From positions 39,953 through 103,952 of the forward strand of contig DHVG01000027.1 in assembly GCA_002412545.1 (NCBI GenBank): a DNA stretch of 64,000 bases, given 5' to 3'. Origin of the DNA: Elusimicrobia bacterium UBA5214 (GTDB lineage: Bacteria > Elusimicrobiota > UBA5214). The notes under the pieces are model-generated. The model was not told where the DNA came from, ran no database searches, and saw nothing but the letters and a program-made list of their open reading frames with translations. The first letter of the stretch is position 1; every line of letters starts with the position of its first letter. Positions 46,972-55,255 of this stretch are shown one piece after another. The translations under genes and the position numbers were made by a program.

Positions 46972-47634
46972 TCATTCAAGAACCAAATTTTTTATTCGTT
47001 CTAATTCTCTTTGGTAATCAATACGTTCCTCAACAAACTTCTTGTACGAAGTAATGTCTGTATTCCAATAATCAGAAAACTCGTCTATTCTTTCCCTTTC
47101 TTTAATCAAGCCTATATATTCCCTGTAAGAAGAGAATTCCCAGTCCTCAGGTTTGTTAACCAGGAACGCACTTGTCGGATTCAAGTGTATATATCTGGTC
47201 AAATGAAGAAACTGCTCACTTGTGTTGATTAGGACATTTTTAAATCTTGCTTCCCATAGAGGACCTTTTCTGTTGTATTTAGTATTAAAATACTTAGTAT
47301 AACTTTTCAAAATCAAGTTTACAAATCGTGAAATACCATCATCCTTTAATTGCATAAGGAGAAGATGAATATGCGTAGGCATAAGACAGTAAGCAAGTAT
47401 TCTCACTATTTTCTGCGAATAAGAAAACTGAGAAAAATCAATTTCTTTAGATTTCTCTTTGTGTTTTAAAAATAAAGAAAATTTGCACGGGGTTTTTTCC
47501 AAAGTGTAGTAAGATATTGTTTGAAGCATCCTATCAAAATCCCATTCGGAATTAAAAATCTTGAAGTTGGCAATGCTTTTACTAAAAATATGGTATATTT
47601 TCTGCTTTACTAAAGGCACTTTTCTATAAGGCAT
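46972..47634 (-). CDS. REP-associated Y1 transposase (RAYT, TnpA_REP-like)
   Basis: The 220-aa protein has the Y1 HUH layout: AYCLMPTHIHLLLMQL with the HxH metal motif, the catalytic tyrosine region SYTKYFNTKYNRKGPLWEARF, and RYIHLNPTSAFLV followed by the WEFSSYREY helix. RAYTs act on REP hairpins as single-strand transposases. Here the gene is bracketed by inverted copies of a 19-nt hairpin and overlaps the 3' end of the ATPase gene by 11 nt. It sits inside the metal operon, so it was probably inserted there together with its hairpins. Confidence 0.9.
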   Translation of the reverse strand: MPYRKVPLVKQKIYHIFSKSIANFKIFNSEWDFDRMLQTISYYTLEKTPCKFSLFLKHKEKSKEIDFSQFSYSQKIVRILAYCLMPTHIHLLLMQLKDDGISRFVNLILKSYTKYFNTKYNRKGPLWEARFKNVLINTSEQFLHLTRYIHLNPTSAFLVNKPEDWEFSSYREYIGLIKERERIDEFSDYWNTDITSYKKFVEERIDYQRELERIKNLVLE

Positions 47635-50446
47635 AACTGCGACCTCGTTCCAATGCGGGTTTGGAACGGTTAGTAAGTTTAACTAATTCCATTATCCCAA
47701 GGGGGAAAAGAGAAAGTAAAACCATCATTATCCAGTCAGAAAGGTTAAGGGCTACGGTTTTAAAGATTGGCTGCACAAATGTTAGATAGATAATCCCCAT
47801 TTGTAAAAGTAAGGAAGTGGAAACTGCGAGGAGTAGATTCTTGTTAGTAAAGAAACCAAGTCTAAAGATGGAAATCCGCTCACTGCGGCAGTTGAATGAA
47901 TGAAACAACTGAGCACCAACAAGGACAAGAAAAGCAGCAGTGCGGGCGTGGCATAATTCTTCTTTCTCTACAAAGAGAACATAACCAAAAGCAAAAAGAC
48001 TGACTAAAGCAATCACACTACCCATACCAAGCATACGGAAAATAAATTGCCTATTAATAATTCCTTCCCCCGTACGCCTTACTGGACGAATCATCAGGTC
48101 GGGTTCGGGTTTATCCACACCTAAAGCCAAGGCAGGTAAACCGTCAGTAATTAAATTCGTCCAAAGTATCTGAATCGGTAAAAGGGGTAAGGGCCAGCCA
48201 AGTAATGAAGAAAAGAATAAAACTAATACCTCGCCAGTGTTACAGGAAAGTAAATAATAGACAAATTTTTTTATATTTTCATAGATTGTTCTCCCTTCTT
48301 CAACTGCCGAAACAATAGAAGCAAAATTATCATCAGTGATTACCATATCCGATGCTTCTTTAGTGACATCCGTTCCGGTAATACCCATCGCTACACCAAT
48401 ATCGGCTTCTTTTAAGGCGGGTGCATCGTTCACCCCGTCACCGGTCATGGCTACAACTGCGTTTATTTTTTTCCAGGCACGGACAATGCGTAATTTATGT
48501 TCCGGTGAGACACGGGCATAGAGAGCAATTTTATCTACTTCTTCAGTAAGTTTTTGGTCACTAATCTTATCCAGTTCGCTACCACTTAAAGCAAGCGAAT
48601 CCTTCTGCCACATGCCTAATTCCCTGGCGATAGCCAGGGCAGTATCTTTATGGTCACCAGTAATCATTACACTCTTGATACCCGCTTGCTTACAAATAGC
48701 AATTGCGGTTTTCACTTCCGGTCTCGGAGGGTCAATCATTCCCAGCAGTCCAACAAAAACTAAATTTCTTTCTACGGTTTGGGGGATGTATTTAGTTGTT
48801 TTTTCATCTAAATACTGGTAGCCGACCGCAAGTACTCTTAATGCTTCCTTAGCTAAAGATTGGTTAAGAGAAAGAATTTTTTTTCTTTCTTCTTCAGTAA
48901 GTTCTTCTATTTTCCCGTCAGTTTCTGAATATTGTGAATGTGAAAGAAGAACATCCGGCGCACCTTTAACTAAGGCAATCGTTTTATTTTCTTCAGTTTT
49001 CCGAATTGTACTCATCAATTTGCGTTCTGATTCAAACGGTATCTCAGCAAGAAGTGGATATTTTTTTTCTAATTCATTTTTCCAGAGTCCGGCTTTCCCC
49101 GCGGCGGTGAGAATTGCTCCTTCGGTCGGGTCACCGAGGATAGTCCACTTACTTTGCACCTTTGCCCCCTCATCTTTCTCCTCTCCCTCGAGGGGAGAGG
49201 ATATGAGTGAGGGTGAAAGTATCGCATTGTTGCAAAGAACACCAATTTCTAAGGTCTTAAGTAGATTTGGGTCTGCTTTTATCCCCTCACCTTTTTCCTC
49301 TCCCTCAAGGGGAGAGGCTTCGTCCTGAAGCTCAGCCCGAAGGGGGACGGGTAAGAGGGTAAATTCTCCTTGCGGATTATATCCGCTACCGCTGATGGTA
49401 AAAAGTTTATCTGCAGTCCAAATTTTTCTTACCGTCATTTCATTTTGGGTAAGCGTACCGGTTTTATCCGAACAAATAACATTAGTTGAACCAAGTGTCT
49501 CCACTGCCGGTAATTTACGAATCAGGGCATTGCGTTTAACCATTCTCTGCACACCGATAGCTAAAGCAATGGTTACTACTGCCGGTAAACCTTCAGGAAT
49601 CGCCGCTACCGCTAAACTTACTGCAGTTAAAAACATTTCTATAAACGGGACACCGCGGATTACACCCAGGAAAAAAATAATTACGACTATTCCTAAGCAG
49701 AAATGGACCAACCATTTACCCAGTCGGGATAAACGTTTCTGGAGTGGTGTTTCTTCTTTCCCGGCTTCTTCAATCATTTCGGCAATTTTACCTAACTCGG
49801 TATTCATCCCCGTATTGACTACGATTGCTTTTGCTTTACCGGACACTGCCTGTGTTCCTAAGTAAACCATATTTTTTCGTTCAGCGAGCGGTATTTCTTC
49901 AAAGTTAAGTTCCTCGGAATATTTTTCTATCGGTACAGATTCACCGGTAAGTGATGCTTCTTGAGTTTGGAAATAAGCAACCTGCACTAAGCGTCCATCA
50001 GCCGGAATATGGTCACCGGCTTCAATTTGAATTACATCTCCCGGGACAAGTTCTTTTGCCGGAATAAGTTTTAATTCACCATCACGAATAACTTTTGCTC
50101 CCGGTGCAGAAAGTTTTTTCAAAGCAGCAATCGCTTTTTCGGCACGGAACTCCTGAATAAACCCGAAGATAGCATTCATAATCACAATCGCTACAATTGC
50201 TATCGCATCAAGCCATTCTTTAAGGAAACCGGAGATCAGCGCAGCAGCAACTAAAATCCAGACAATCGGACTGTTAAACTGTCCAAGAAAAATTGTTAAT
50301 GCGGAAGGACCTTTCTTTTCCGTAAGTTGATTGAAACCGTATTTTCCCAGGCGTTCGTTTACTTCTTGAGCAGTAAGTCCGCGCCCTAAATCAGTAACTA
50401 AAGATTTTTGTAGTGCTTCAATACTTATCTGCCAGGGATTATTCAT
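47624..50446 (-). CDS. P2-type (Ca2+-like) cation-transporting ATPase
   Basis: The 940-aa protein starts with a cation-ATPase N domain. It has TGES in the actuator domain, helix M4 PEGLPAVV, the phosphorylation motif DKTGTLTQNEM, GDPTEGA and KGAPD in the nucleotide-binding domain, MITGDHKDTA, and the hinge MTGDGVNDAPALKEADIGVAMG. M4 PEGLP is typical of Ca2+/Mn2+ or monovalent-cation P2 pumps rather than P1B metal pumps (which use CPC). Two repeats of the CCCTCTCC family are inserted in the N domain (residues about 362-388 and 410-427, SPLEGEEKGEG and SPLEGEEKDEG), and the C-terminus overlaps a REP hairpin. The core motifs are intact, so it is probably functional. Confidence 0.92.
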   Translation of the reverse strand: MNNPWQISIEALQKSLVTDLGRGLTAQEVNERLGKYGFNQLTEKKGPSALTIFLGQFNSPIVWILVAAALISGFLKEWLDAIAIVAIVIMNAIFGFIQEFRAEKAIAALKKLSAPGAKVIRDGELKLIPAKELVPGDVIQIEAGDHIPADGRLVQVAYFQTQEASLTGESVPIEKYSEELNFEEIPLAERKNMVYLGTQAVSGKAKAIVVNTGMNTELGKIAEMIEEAGKEETPLQKRLSRLGKWLVHFCLGIVVIIFFLGVIRGVPFIEMFLTAVSLAVAAIPEGLPAVVTIALAIGVQRMVKRNALIRKLPAVETLGSTNVICSDKTGTLTQNEMTVRKIWTADKLFTISGSGYNPQGEFTLLPVPLRAELQDEASPLEGEEKGEGIKADPNLLKTLEIGVLCNNAILSPSLISSPLEGEEKDEGAKVQSKWTILGDPTEGAILTAAGKAGLWKNELEKKYPLLAEIPFESERKLMSTIRKTEENKTIALVKGAPDVLLSHSQYSETDGKIEELTEEERKKILSLNQSLAKEALRVLAVGYQYLDEKTTKYIPQTVERNLVFVGLLGMIDPPRPEVKTAIAICKQAGIKSVMITGDHKDTALAIARELGMWQKDSLALSGSELDKISDQKLTEEVDKIALYARVSPEHKLRIVRAWKKINAVVAMTGDGVNDAPALKEADIGVAMGITGTDVTKEASDMVITDDNFASIVSAVEEGRTIYENIKKFVYYLLSCNTGEVLVLFFSSLLGWPLPLLPIQILWTNLITDGLPALALGVDKPEPDLMIRPVRRTGEGIINRQFIFRMLGMGSVIALVSLFAFGYVLFVEKEELCHARTAAFLVLVGAQLFHSFNCRSERISIFRLGFFTNKNLLLAVSTSLLLQMGIIYLTFVQPIFKTVALNLSDWIMMVLLSLFPLGIMELVKLTNRSKPALERGRSYAL
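47648..47666. repeat. REP-like hairpin, right copy, within the ATPase 3' end
   Basis: TTCCAATGCGGGTTTGGAA encodes part of the last residues of the ATPase (RSKPALERG). It is the inverted partner of 46949-46967. Confidence 0.85.
49165..49214. repeat. CCCTCTCC-family element inside the ATPase gene, copy 1
   Basis: CCCCCTCATCTTTCTCCTCT...GGGGAGAGGATATGAGTGAGGG is read in frame as SLISSPLEGEEKDEGA, just before the WTILGDPTEGA strand. Confidence 0.85.
49283..49359. repeat. CCCTCTCC-family element inside the ATPase gene, copy 2
   Basis: CCCCTCACCTTTTTCCTCTC...GAGAGG, with an inner GCTTCGTCCTGAAGC hairpin, is read in frame as ELQDEASPLEGEEKGEG before the helix leading to GVLCNNA. Confidence 0.85.
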
Positions 50447-50451
50447 TTCTT

Positions 50452-50492
50452 TTTCCGCAAAGGACGCAAAATGTCCGCAAAGAGCGCAAAAA
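50452..50492. repeat. CGCAAAG word array, downstream of the GxxExxY gene
   Basis: Units CCGCAAAGGACGCAAAATGT and CCGCAAAGAGCGCAAAA, about 10-bp periodic, lie between the GxxExxY stop and the ATPase start. Confidence 0.65.
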
Positions 50493-50495
50493 TAC

Positions 50496-50873
50496 TTAAA
50501 ATCTGTTTACCAGCCTCTTAATTTCTAATTTCTTCCTTCCAAAGTTCAAAATCAATCCCAATCTTTTTCCACTTGTCTTCAAATAAGAAATCATCTGGTC
50601 CGAATGGAGTTCAATAATTTGTGAAACTGACTTCATCTCTACAATAATCTCATCTTCAGTTAGGAAATCTACCCTTTGGTCGCCTAGTTCTAACTCGCCA
50701 TATTTTACTCTGATTACTTTTTGCTGAATAAAGTTAATTCCTTGTTTTTTTAATTCATAAGCGAATGCTCTTTCATATATTTTCTCTACAAATCCAGGCC
50801 CTAACTGTTTATGAATTTTAATTGCAAGACCAATTATTTCATTACTTAGTCTATCCAATTGTTCGTTAGTCAT
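50496..50873 (-). CDS. GxxExxY family protein
   Basis: The 125-aa protein has the family motif (GPGFVEKIYERAFAYEL), followed by a PD-(D/E)xK-like core, VDFLTEDEIIVEMKSV, and the C-terminal LILNFGRKKLEIKRLV. The fold suggests a nuclease-like domain, but no activity is established for the family. The start overlaps the cusA stop as ATGA, so it is translationally coupled to the efflux pump. CGCAAAG word arrays flank it on both sides (50452-50492 and 50873-50915), as CCGTT arrays flank the four-helix-bundle gene. It is likely a late arrival in the operon. Confidence 0.88.
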   Translation of the reverse strand: MTNEQLDRLSNEIIGLAIKIHKQLGPGFVEKIYERAFAYELKKQGINFIQQKVIRVKYGELELGDQRVDFLTEDEIIVEMKSVSQIIELHSDQMISYLKTSGKRLGLILNFGRKKLEIKRLVNRF

Positions 50874-53800
50874 ACTTTTTGCGTACTTTGCGAAATTTTC
50901 GCGTTCTTTGCGAATTCACCTGTTTTCCAGATTGCATAAAATGTCGGCAAAATAACCAGTGCCAGAATAAGGGCAGTAGTTAAACCAAAAACAATTGGTG
51001 CGGTGTAGCGTTTCATCACATCGCCACCGATACCCGTAGCCGTAAGTGCCGGGATTAGACCAAAAATGTCTGCGGAACAAGTCAGAACTGCTGGACGAAG
51101 AGCACGGGTTGCCCCTTCGGTTACGACTTGGTAAAGGTCAGAAAGCGTTTTTATCTTACCATTTTCCTGCCAGCGTTTATACGCTTCATTCAAATAGGTG
51201 GTCACTAATGCACATAATGCGGAACCAATACCGACGACTTCAATCATTCCGGCCCAGGTAGCAATTGAAGTATTAAACCGCAGAAGAGATAAACTCCAGA
51301 TTGCCCCGATTGCCGTAAACGGCATACCCAACATAATAAACAATGTTTCGGTTACCGAATTAAAATTGAAATAGTAAAGAATAAAAATGATACTCAAAGC
51401 TAACGGGACAAAAAGCATTAACCGGTTCCTTACTCTTTCCATATATTCATACTGTCCACTCCAGGAAAGGGCATACCCGGTTGGCAATTTTATCTTCTCG
51501 CGGACAATTTTTTTTGCTTCCCGTACATAACCACCGATATCTTTTCTTGCTGTATCCACATACACATAACCGGCAAGCAGAGCGTTTTCATCTCTAATCA
51601 TTGCTGGACCGTAGGTTAATTTGATGTCTGACAGTTGGGCTAAAGGCACTTGTGCCCCGGACATTGTTGGCACAAGGACACGACGCAATTTATCCAAGTT
51701 ATCCCGCAGTTCCCGTGCATAACGCACATTTACCGGGTAGCGTTCCCTACCCTCAATGGTGGTAGTGATATTTTCTCCCCCGATTGCCGACATAATCACC
51801 ATTTCGGCATCAGCAATACTTAAACCATAACGGGCAAGTTCTTCTCTTTTTAGTTCAAAATCAAGAAAATATCCACCAGCAGTTCTTTCGGCATAAACAC
51901 TGCGTGTCCCGGGAATGTCTTTTAATACCGCTTCAATATGAGTCCCTATTTTTTCAATCTCTTTCAAATCCGAACCAAAAATTTTTATCCCAATCGGTGT
52001 ACGCACACCGGTCGTCAGCATATCAATTCGTGCTTTAATTGGCATTGTCCAAGCATTACTTACCCCGGGGAATTGCATTTTTTCGTCCATTTCGTTGGTC
52101 AATTCATCAAAAGTAATTCTTCGCTGGAGAGGAAGAATTTTTTTCATTAGCGGGCGGATAAGTTCGGGAAGAAAAGAGTATTCCACCGGTACTTTCCGCC
52201 ATTCTTTTTTCGGTTTAAGGATAACCGTCGTTTCCATCATGGAAAATGGTGCGGGGTCAGTAGAAGTTTCGGCTCTCCCGGCTTTACCGAAAACACTTTC
52301 TACTTCGGGAAAACTTCTGAGGATTTTATCCTGCACCTGGAGTAGTTTAAATGTTTCAGTGACCGAAATACCGGGTAAAGTGGTCGGCATATAAAGAATA
52401 CTTCCTTCGTATAAAGGAGGCATAAATTCCGAACCTAATCTTAAGAATACCGGAATGGTTAATCCAATCAAGAAAATAAGAAGAACAATTGTAGCTTTGG
52501 AATGGGTTAAGGTCCAATTTAGAATTTTACGATGGTATTTTACCATAATCCGGGTAGCGAAATGTTCCTTTAATGCTCTCCCCTTGGTCTTGCGTAAAAA
52601 AATCATAATCAATGCCGGGACTAAAGTTACAGATAATACCGCCGCAAGAAATATGGTCATCATCTGGGTTGCTGCCATCGGTCTGAATAATCTACCTTCC
52701 TGTGCTTGTAAGGTAAAAATAGGTATGAAACCGGTAACCGTAACTAAAAGTGAAGAAAAAATTGGTGGTCCGACTTCTTTCATCGCTTCAATCATAATTT
52801 GTTCCCGGGAACCACTGATTTTTCCTTCTTTCAGTTCATTCAACTTCGTATGCACATTTTCTACTAAGACCACCCCGACATCAACCATATCCCCAACAGC
52901 TAAAATAAGACCCATAATTGACATAATGTTTACGGTTAAGCGTAAACTGTATATACCAATACCAGCAACTAACATCGCAGTTGGTAAAATAATAATCGGG
53001 ATCAGTGCTGAAGGAATATGTAAGAGAAAGAAAATAATCATTATGCTTACAATAAGAATGTCTTCATAAAGAGCTTCCGTAATTGTCCCGATTGATTCTT
53101 TAATCAGTTCACTACGGTCATAAGTAGTAACAATTTTTACTCCTTTCGGTAAGGATGGTTCTATTTCTTTCAATTTTTCTTTAACCCGGTTAATTACATT
53201 TAAAGCATTTTCACCATGCCGCATTACCACAATTCCACCTACCACATCACCTTTACCGTCAAGTTCAGCCACACCCCGACGAATTTCCGGTCCTAAGGAA
53301 ACCTTAGCAATATGTTTTACAAAGATTGGTGTCCCGGTTTTATGGTCAACTCCGACAACGATACTTTCAATATCTTTGACTGATTTAGCGTAACCCCGTG
53401 CCCGGACCATATATTCAGTGCCGGCAAATTCAAGCAAACGACCACCAACATCATTATTCCCGTCACGAATTTTTTGGACTACTTCCATTAAGGGAATGTT
53501 ATAGGCAAGTAAAGCGTTGGGATTAACATTTACCTGATACTGTCTAACAAAACCACCAATTGGCGCAACTTCAGCAACACCGGGTACACTTTGAATATAA
53601 TAACGGAGATACCAATCCTGGAATGTGCGCAAGTCAGCAAGTGAATGTTCTCCGGTTTCGTCAACCAAAGCATACTGGAAAATCCAACCGACACCAGTGG
53701 CGTCCGGTCCGAGTTCAGTTTTTACTCCTTCCGGCAGAAGAGAGGTAATCTTAGAGAGGTATTCCAAAACCCGGCTTCTTGCCCAGTAGATATCAGTACC

Positions 53801-54094
53801 GTCCTGAAAAATTACATAAACAAAGGAATAGCCGAAATCAGAAAAACCTCTGATTGCTTTAACTTTTGGTGCACCAAGTAAAGCGGTAACAATCGGATAA
53901 GTAACCTGGTCTTCCATAATGTCCGGGCTTCTATCCCAGCGGGAATAAACAATTACCTGGGTATCGGATAAATCCGGAATTGCATCCAGCGGCGCATTTC
54001 TTAATGCCCAGATACCGCCGGCTGCGGTTACACCGATTAAAATGAAAACGATAAACTTATTCTTTGCACAATACTCAATAATTTTTGCAATCAT
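50870..54094 (-). CDS. cusA: Cu(I)/Ag(I)-type heavy-metal efflux RND transporter
   Basis: The 1,074-aa protein has the HME-RND layout of twelve membrane helices and two large periplasmic loops. The monovalent-metal motif is seen in helix 4 (AVGDMVDVGVVLVENVHTKL). The three CusA metal-site methionines have counterparts in GSILYMPTTLPGIS, DPAPFSMMETTV and ARIDMLTTGVRTPIGIKI, favouring Cu/Ag over Zn/Co/Cd. It exports metal from periplasm and cytoplasm through the CusB-like adaptor and the TolC-like channel encoded upstream. The start overlaps the cusB stop (TAATG). The last 14 residues are repeat-encoded. Confidence 0.94.
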   Translation of the reverse strand: MIAKIIEYCAKNKFIVFILIGVTAAGGIWALRNAPLDAIPDLSDTQVIVYSRWDRSPDIMEDQVTYPIVTALLGAPKVKAIRGFSDFGYSFVYVIFQDGTDIYWARSRVLEYLSKITSLLPEGVKTELGPDATGVGWIFQYALVDETGEHSLADLRTFQDWYLRYYIQSVPGVAEVAPIGGFVRQYQVNVNPNALLAYNIPLMEVVQKIRDGNNDVGGRLLEFAGTEYMVRARGYAKSVKDIESIVVGVDHKTGTPIFVKHIAKVSLGPEIRRGVAELDGKGDVVGGIVVMRHGENALNVINRVKEKLKEIEPSLPKGVKIVTTYDRSELIKESIGTITEALYEDILIVSIMIIFFLLHIPSALIPIIILPTAMLVAGIGIYSLRLTVNIMSIMGLILAVGDMVDVGVVLVENVHTKLNELKEGKISGSREQIMIEAMKEVGPPIFSSLLVTVTGFIPIFTLQAQEGRLFRPMAATQMMTIFLAAVLSVTLVPALIMIFLRKTKGRALKEHFATRIMVKYHRKILNWTLTHSKATIVLLIFLIGLTIPVFLRLGSEFMPPLYEGSILYMPTTLPGISVTETFKLLQVQDKILRSFPEVESVFGKAGRAETSTDPAPFSMMETTVILKPKKEWRKVPVEYSFLPELIRPLMKKILPLQRRITFDELTNEMDEKMQFPGVSNAWTMPIKARIDMLTTGVRTPIGIKIFGSDLKEIEKIGTHIEAVLKDIPGTRSVYAERTAGGYFLDFELKREELARYGLSIADAEMVIMSAIGGENITTTIEGRERYPVNVRYARELRDNLDKLRRVLVPTMSGAQVPLAQLSDIKLTYGPAMIRDENALLAGYVYVDTARKDIGGYVREAKKIVREKIKLPTGYALSWSGQYEYMERVRNRLMLFVPLALSIIFILYYFNFNSVTETLFIMLGMPFTAIGAIWSLSLLRFNTSIATWAGMIEVVGIGSALCALVTTYLNEAYKRWQENGKIKTLSDLYQVVTEGATRALRPAVLTCSADIFGLIPALTATGIGGDVMKRYTAPIVFGLTTALILALVILPTFYAIWKTGEFAKNAKISQSTQKV
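50873..50915. repeat. CGCAAAG word array forming the 3' end of cusA
   Basis: TTCGCAAAGAACGCGAAAAT and TTCGCAAAGTACGCAAAAAG units encode the last residues of the pump (FAKNAKISQSTQKV) up to the stop codon. Confidence 0.7.
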
Positions 54095-55239
54095 TAGTGT
54101 TTATGTTCACCCATACCTGAAATTGCTGATTTAAGTTTTGATTCCGAATCAATCAAAAAGTTTGCCGAAGTTACGACTTTATCTCCTTCTCTAAGTCCAG
54201 AAGTAATTTCATAATATCCTTCAGCGGAATAACCAAGTTTAACCTCCCGTGGGGCGAACTTACCTTCGCCTAAACTTAGAAAAACCAATTTTCGTTCACC
54301 CGTATCCAAAACTGCATCTTCCGGGATGGCTAATTTTCTTCCCAGATGAATATAAATAGTTACATTGACAAACATTTCCGGTTTTAAAAATCCGTCGGGG
54401 TTAGCAATTTCTGCACGCACTTTTACGCTTCTGGTCATTGGGTCAAGTACTGTATCTATGGATTTCACTGCTCCACGGAAGGTCCGACCGGGGAAAACTA
54501 AAGAAGTAATCTCTATTTCCTGGCCAGGTTCTACTAATGCTGATTCGTATTCGTAGATTTGAGCGTATACCCAGGCCATATCTCCCGCCTGTGCATGAAG
54601 AAGACTTATCGGTATCTCTTTATCCTGGCTAAATTCCTGGATTAGTTCATCATTTAATCCTAACCGTCTAAGTTTATGGTAAGCATTTTCTACTAAGGAA
54701 TCAGCTTGTTTTAAAACCTCAGGTAAAGGATTTTCTTTTATTTTTTCTCTTGCTTTTATTGCTTCGCGATATTCTTTTATCGTCGTGTATAACTCCGGGT
54801 CATAACCAATCCGCCCAACCGTACGGATAACGGTGGTCATCTCGCGCCAGCCAACCTTGCCGGTTTTTACTCCAATAAGTTGTTGTCTTTCGGGAGTAAT
54901 TTCTACGACTGCCTGTCCTTCTACTGCTTGCTCAGTTTTCTTTTCCGGTAGATGTTCTTTATGTTCTTCTTTTTTTGCCGGGACAAGTTTCATATTGCAA
55001 ATTGGACAGTCCCCGGGTTTATCCGAAGTATAGGTCGGATGCATCGGACAGTAATAGAGTTGCTTTTGTTCTTTTTCCTGGACTTTTTTAGGTAAGCGTT
55101 CTTTGTGTTCTTCGTGTTCGGAAGAGATAGATTCTCTTTCCTTTTTTGCACAATCCAGAGAAGTAAAAGGTAACAAGAAAATTAGAAAGTAGAGAATTAT
55201 TTTTTTTCCACACAAGGCGGATTTAATTTTGTTCAACAT
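54094..55239 (-). CDS. cusB: Efflux RND periplasmic adaptor (CusB-like) with heavy-metal-binding domain
   Basis: The 381-aa protein starts with a membrane/lipoprotein-like leader (ILYFLIFLLPFTSLDCAKK). A heavy-metal-binding ribbon follows (about 61-88; YYCPMHPTYTSDKPGDCPIC). The adaptor then runs with barrel-sandwich and hairpin (GVKTGKVGWREMTTVIRTVG; a short alpha-hairpin at about 175-215) and beta-barrel (YEYESALVEPGQEIEI). The methionine-rich CPMHP...CPICNM segment is common in Cu/Ag adaptors. It links the RND pump to the outer-membrane channel. Its TAATG overlap with cusA indicates tight co-translation. Confidence 0.92.
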   Translation of the reverse strand: MLNKIKSALCGKKIILYFLIFLLPFTSLDCAKKERESISSEHEEHKERLPKKVQEKEQKQLYYCPMHPTYTSDKPGDCPICNMKLVPAKKEEHKEHLPEKKTEQAVEGQAVVEITPERQQLIGVKTGKVGWREMTTVIRTVGRIGYDPELYTTIKEYREAIKAREKIKENPLPEVLKQADSLVENAYHKLRRLGLNDELIQEFSQDKEIPISLLHAQAGDMAWVYAQIYEYESALVEPGQEIEITSLVFPGRTFRGAVKSIDTVLDPMTRSVKVRAEIANPDGFLKPEMFVNVTIYIHLGRKLAIPEDAVLDTGERKLVFLSLGEGKFAPREVKLGYSAEGYYEITSGLREGDKVVTSANFLIDSESKLKSAISGMGEHKH

Positions 55240-55255
55240 TTTTTTGTCCTCCGAA

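Noticed and set aside
47011..47232. Plus-strand frame within the RAYT region
   Set aside because: It is antisense to a clear Y1 transposase with catalytic motifs, without its own signals.
49020..49865. Plus-strand frames of 102 and 156 codons inside the ATPase gene
   Set aside because: They are antisense shadows of a gene with all P-type ATPase motifs intact.
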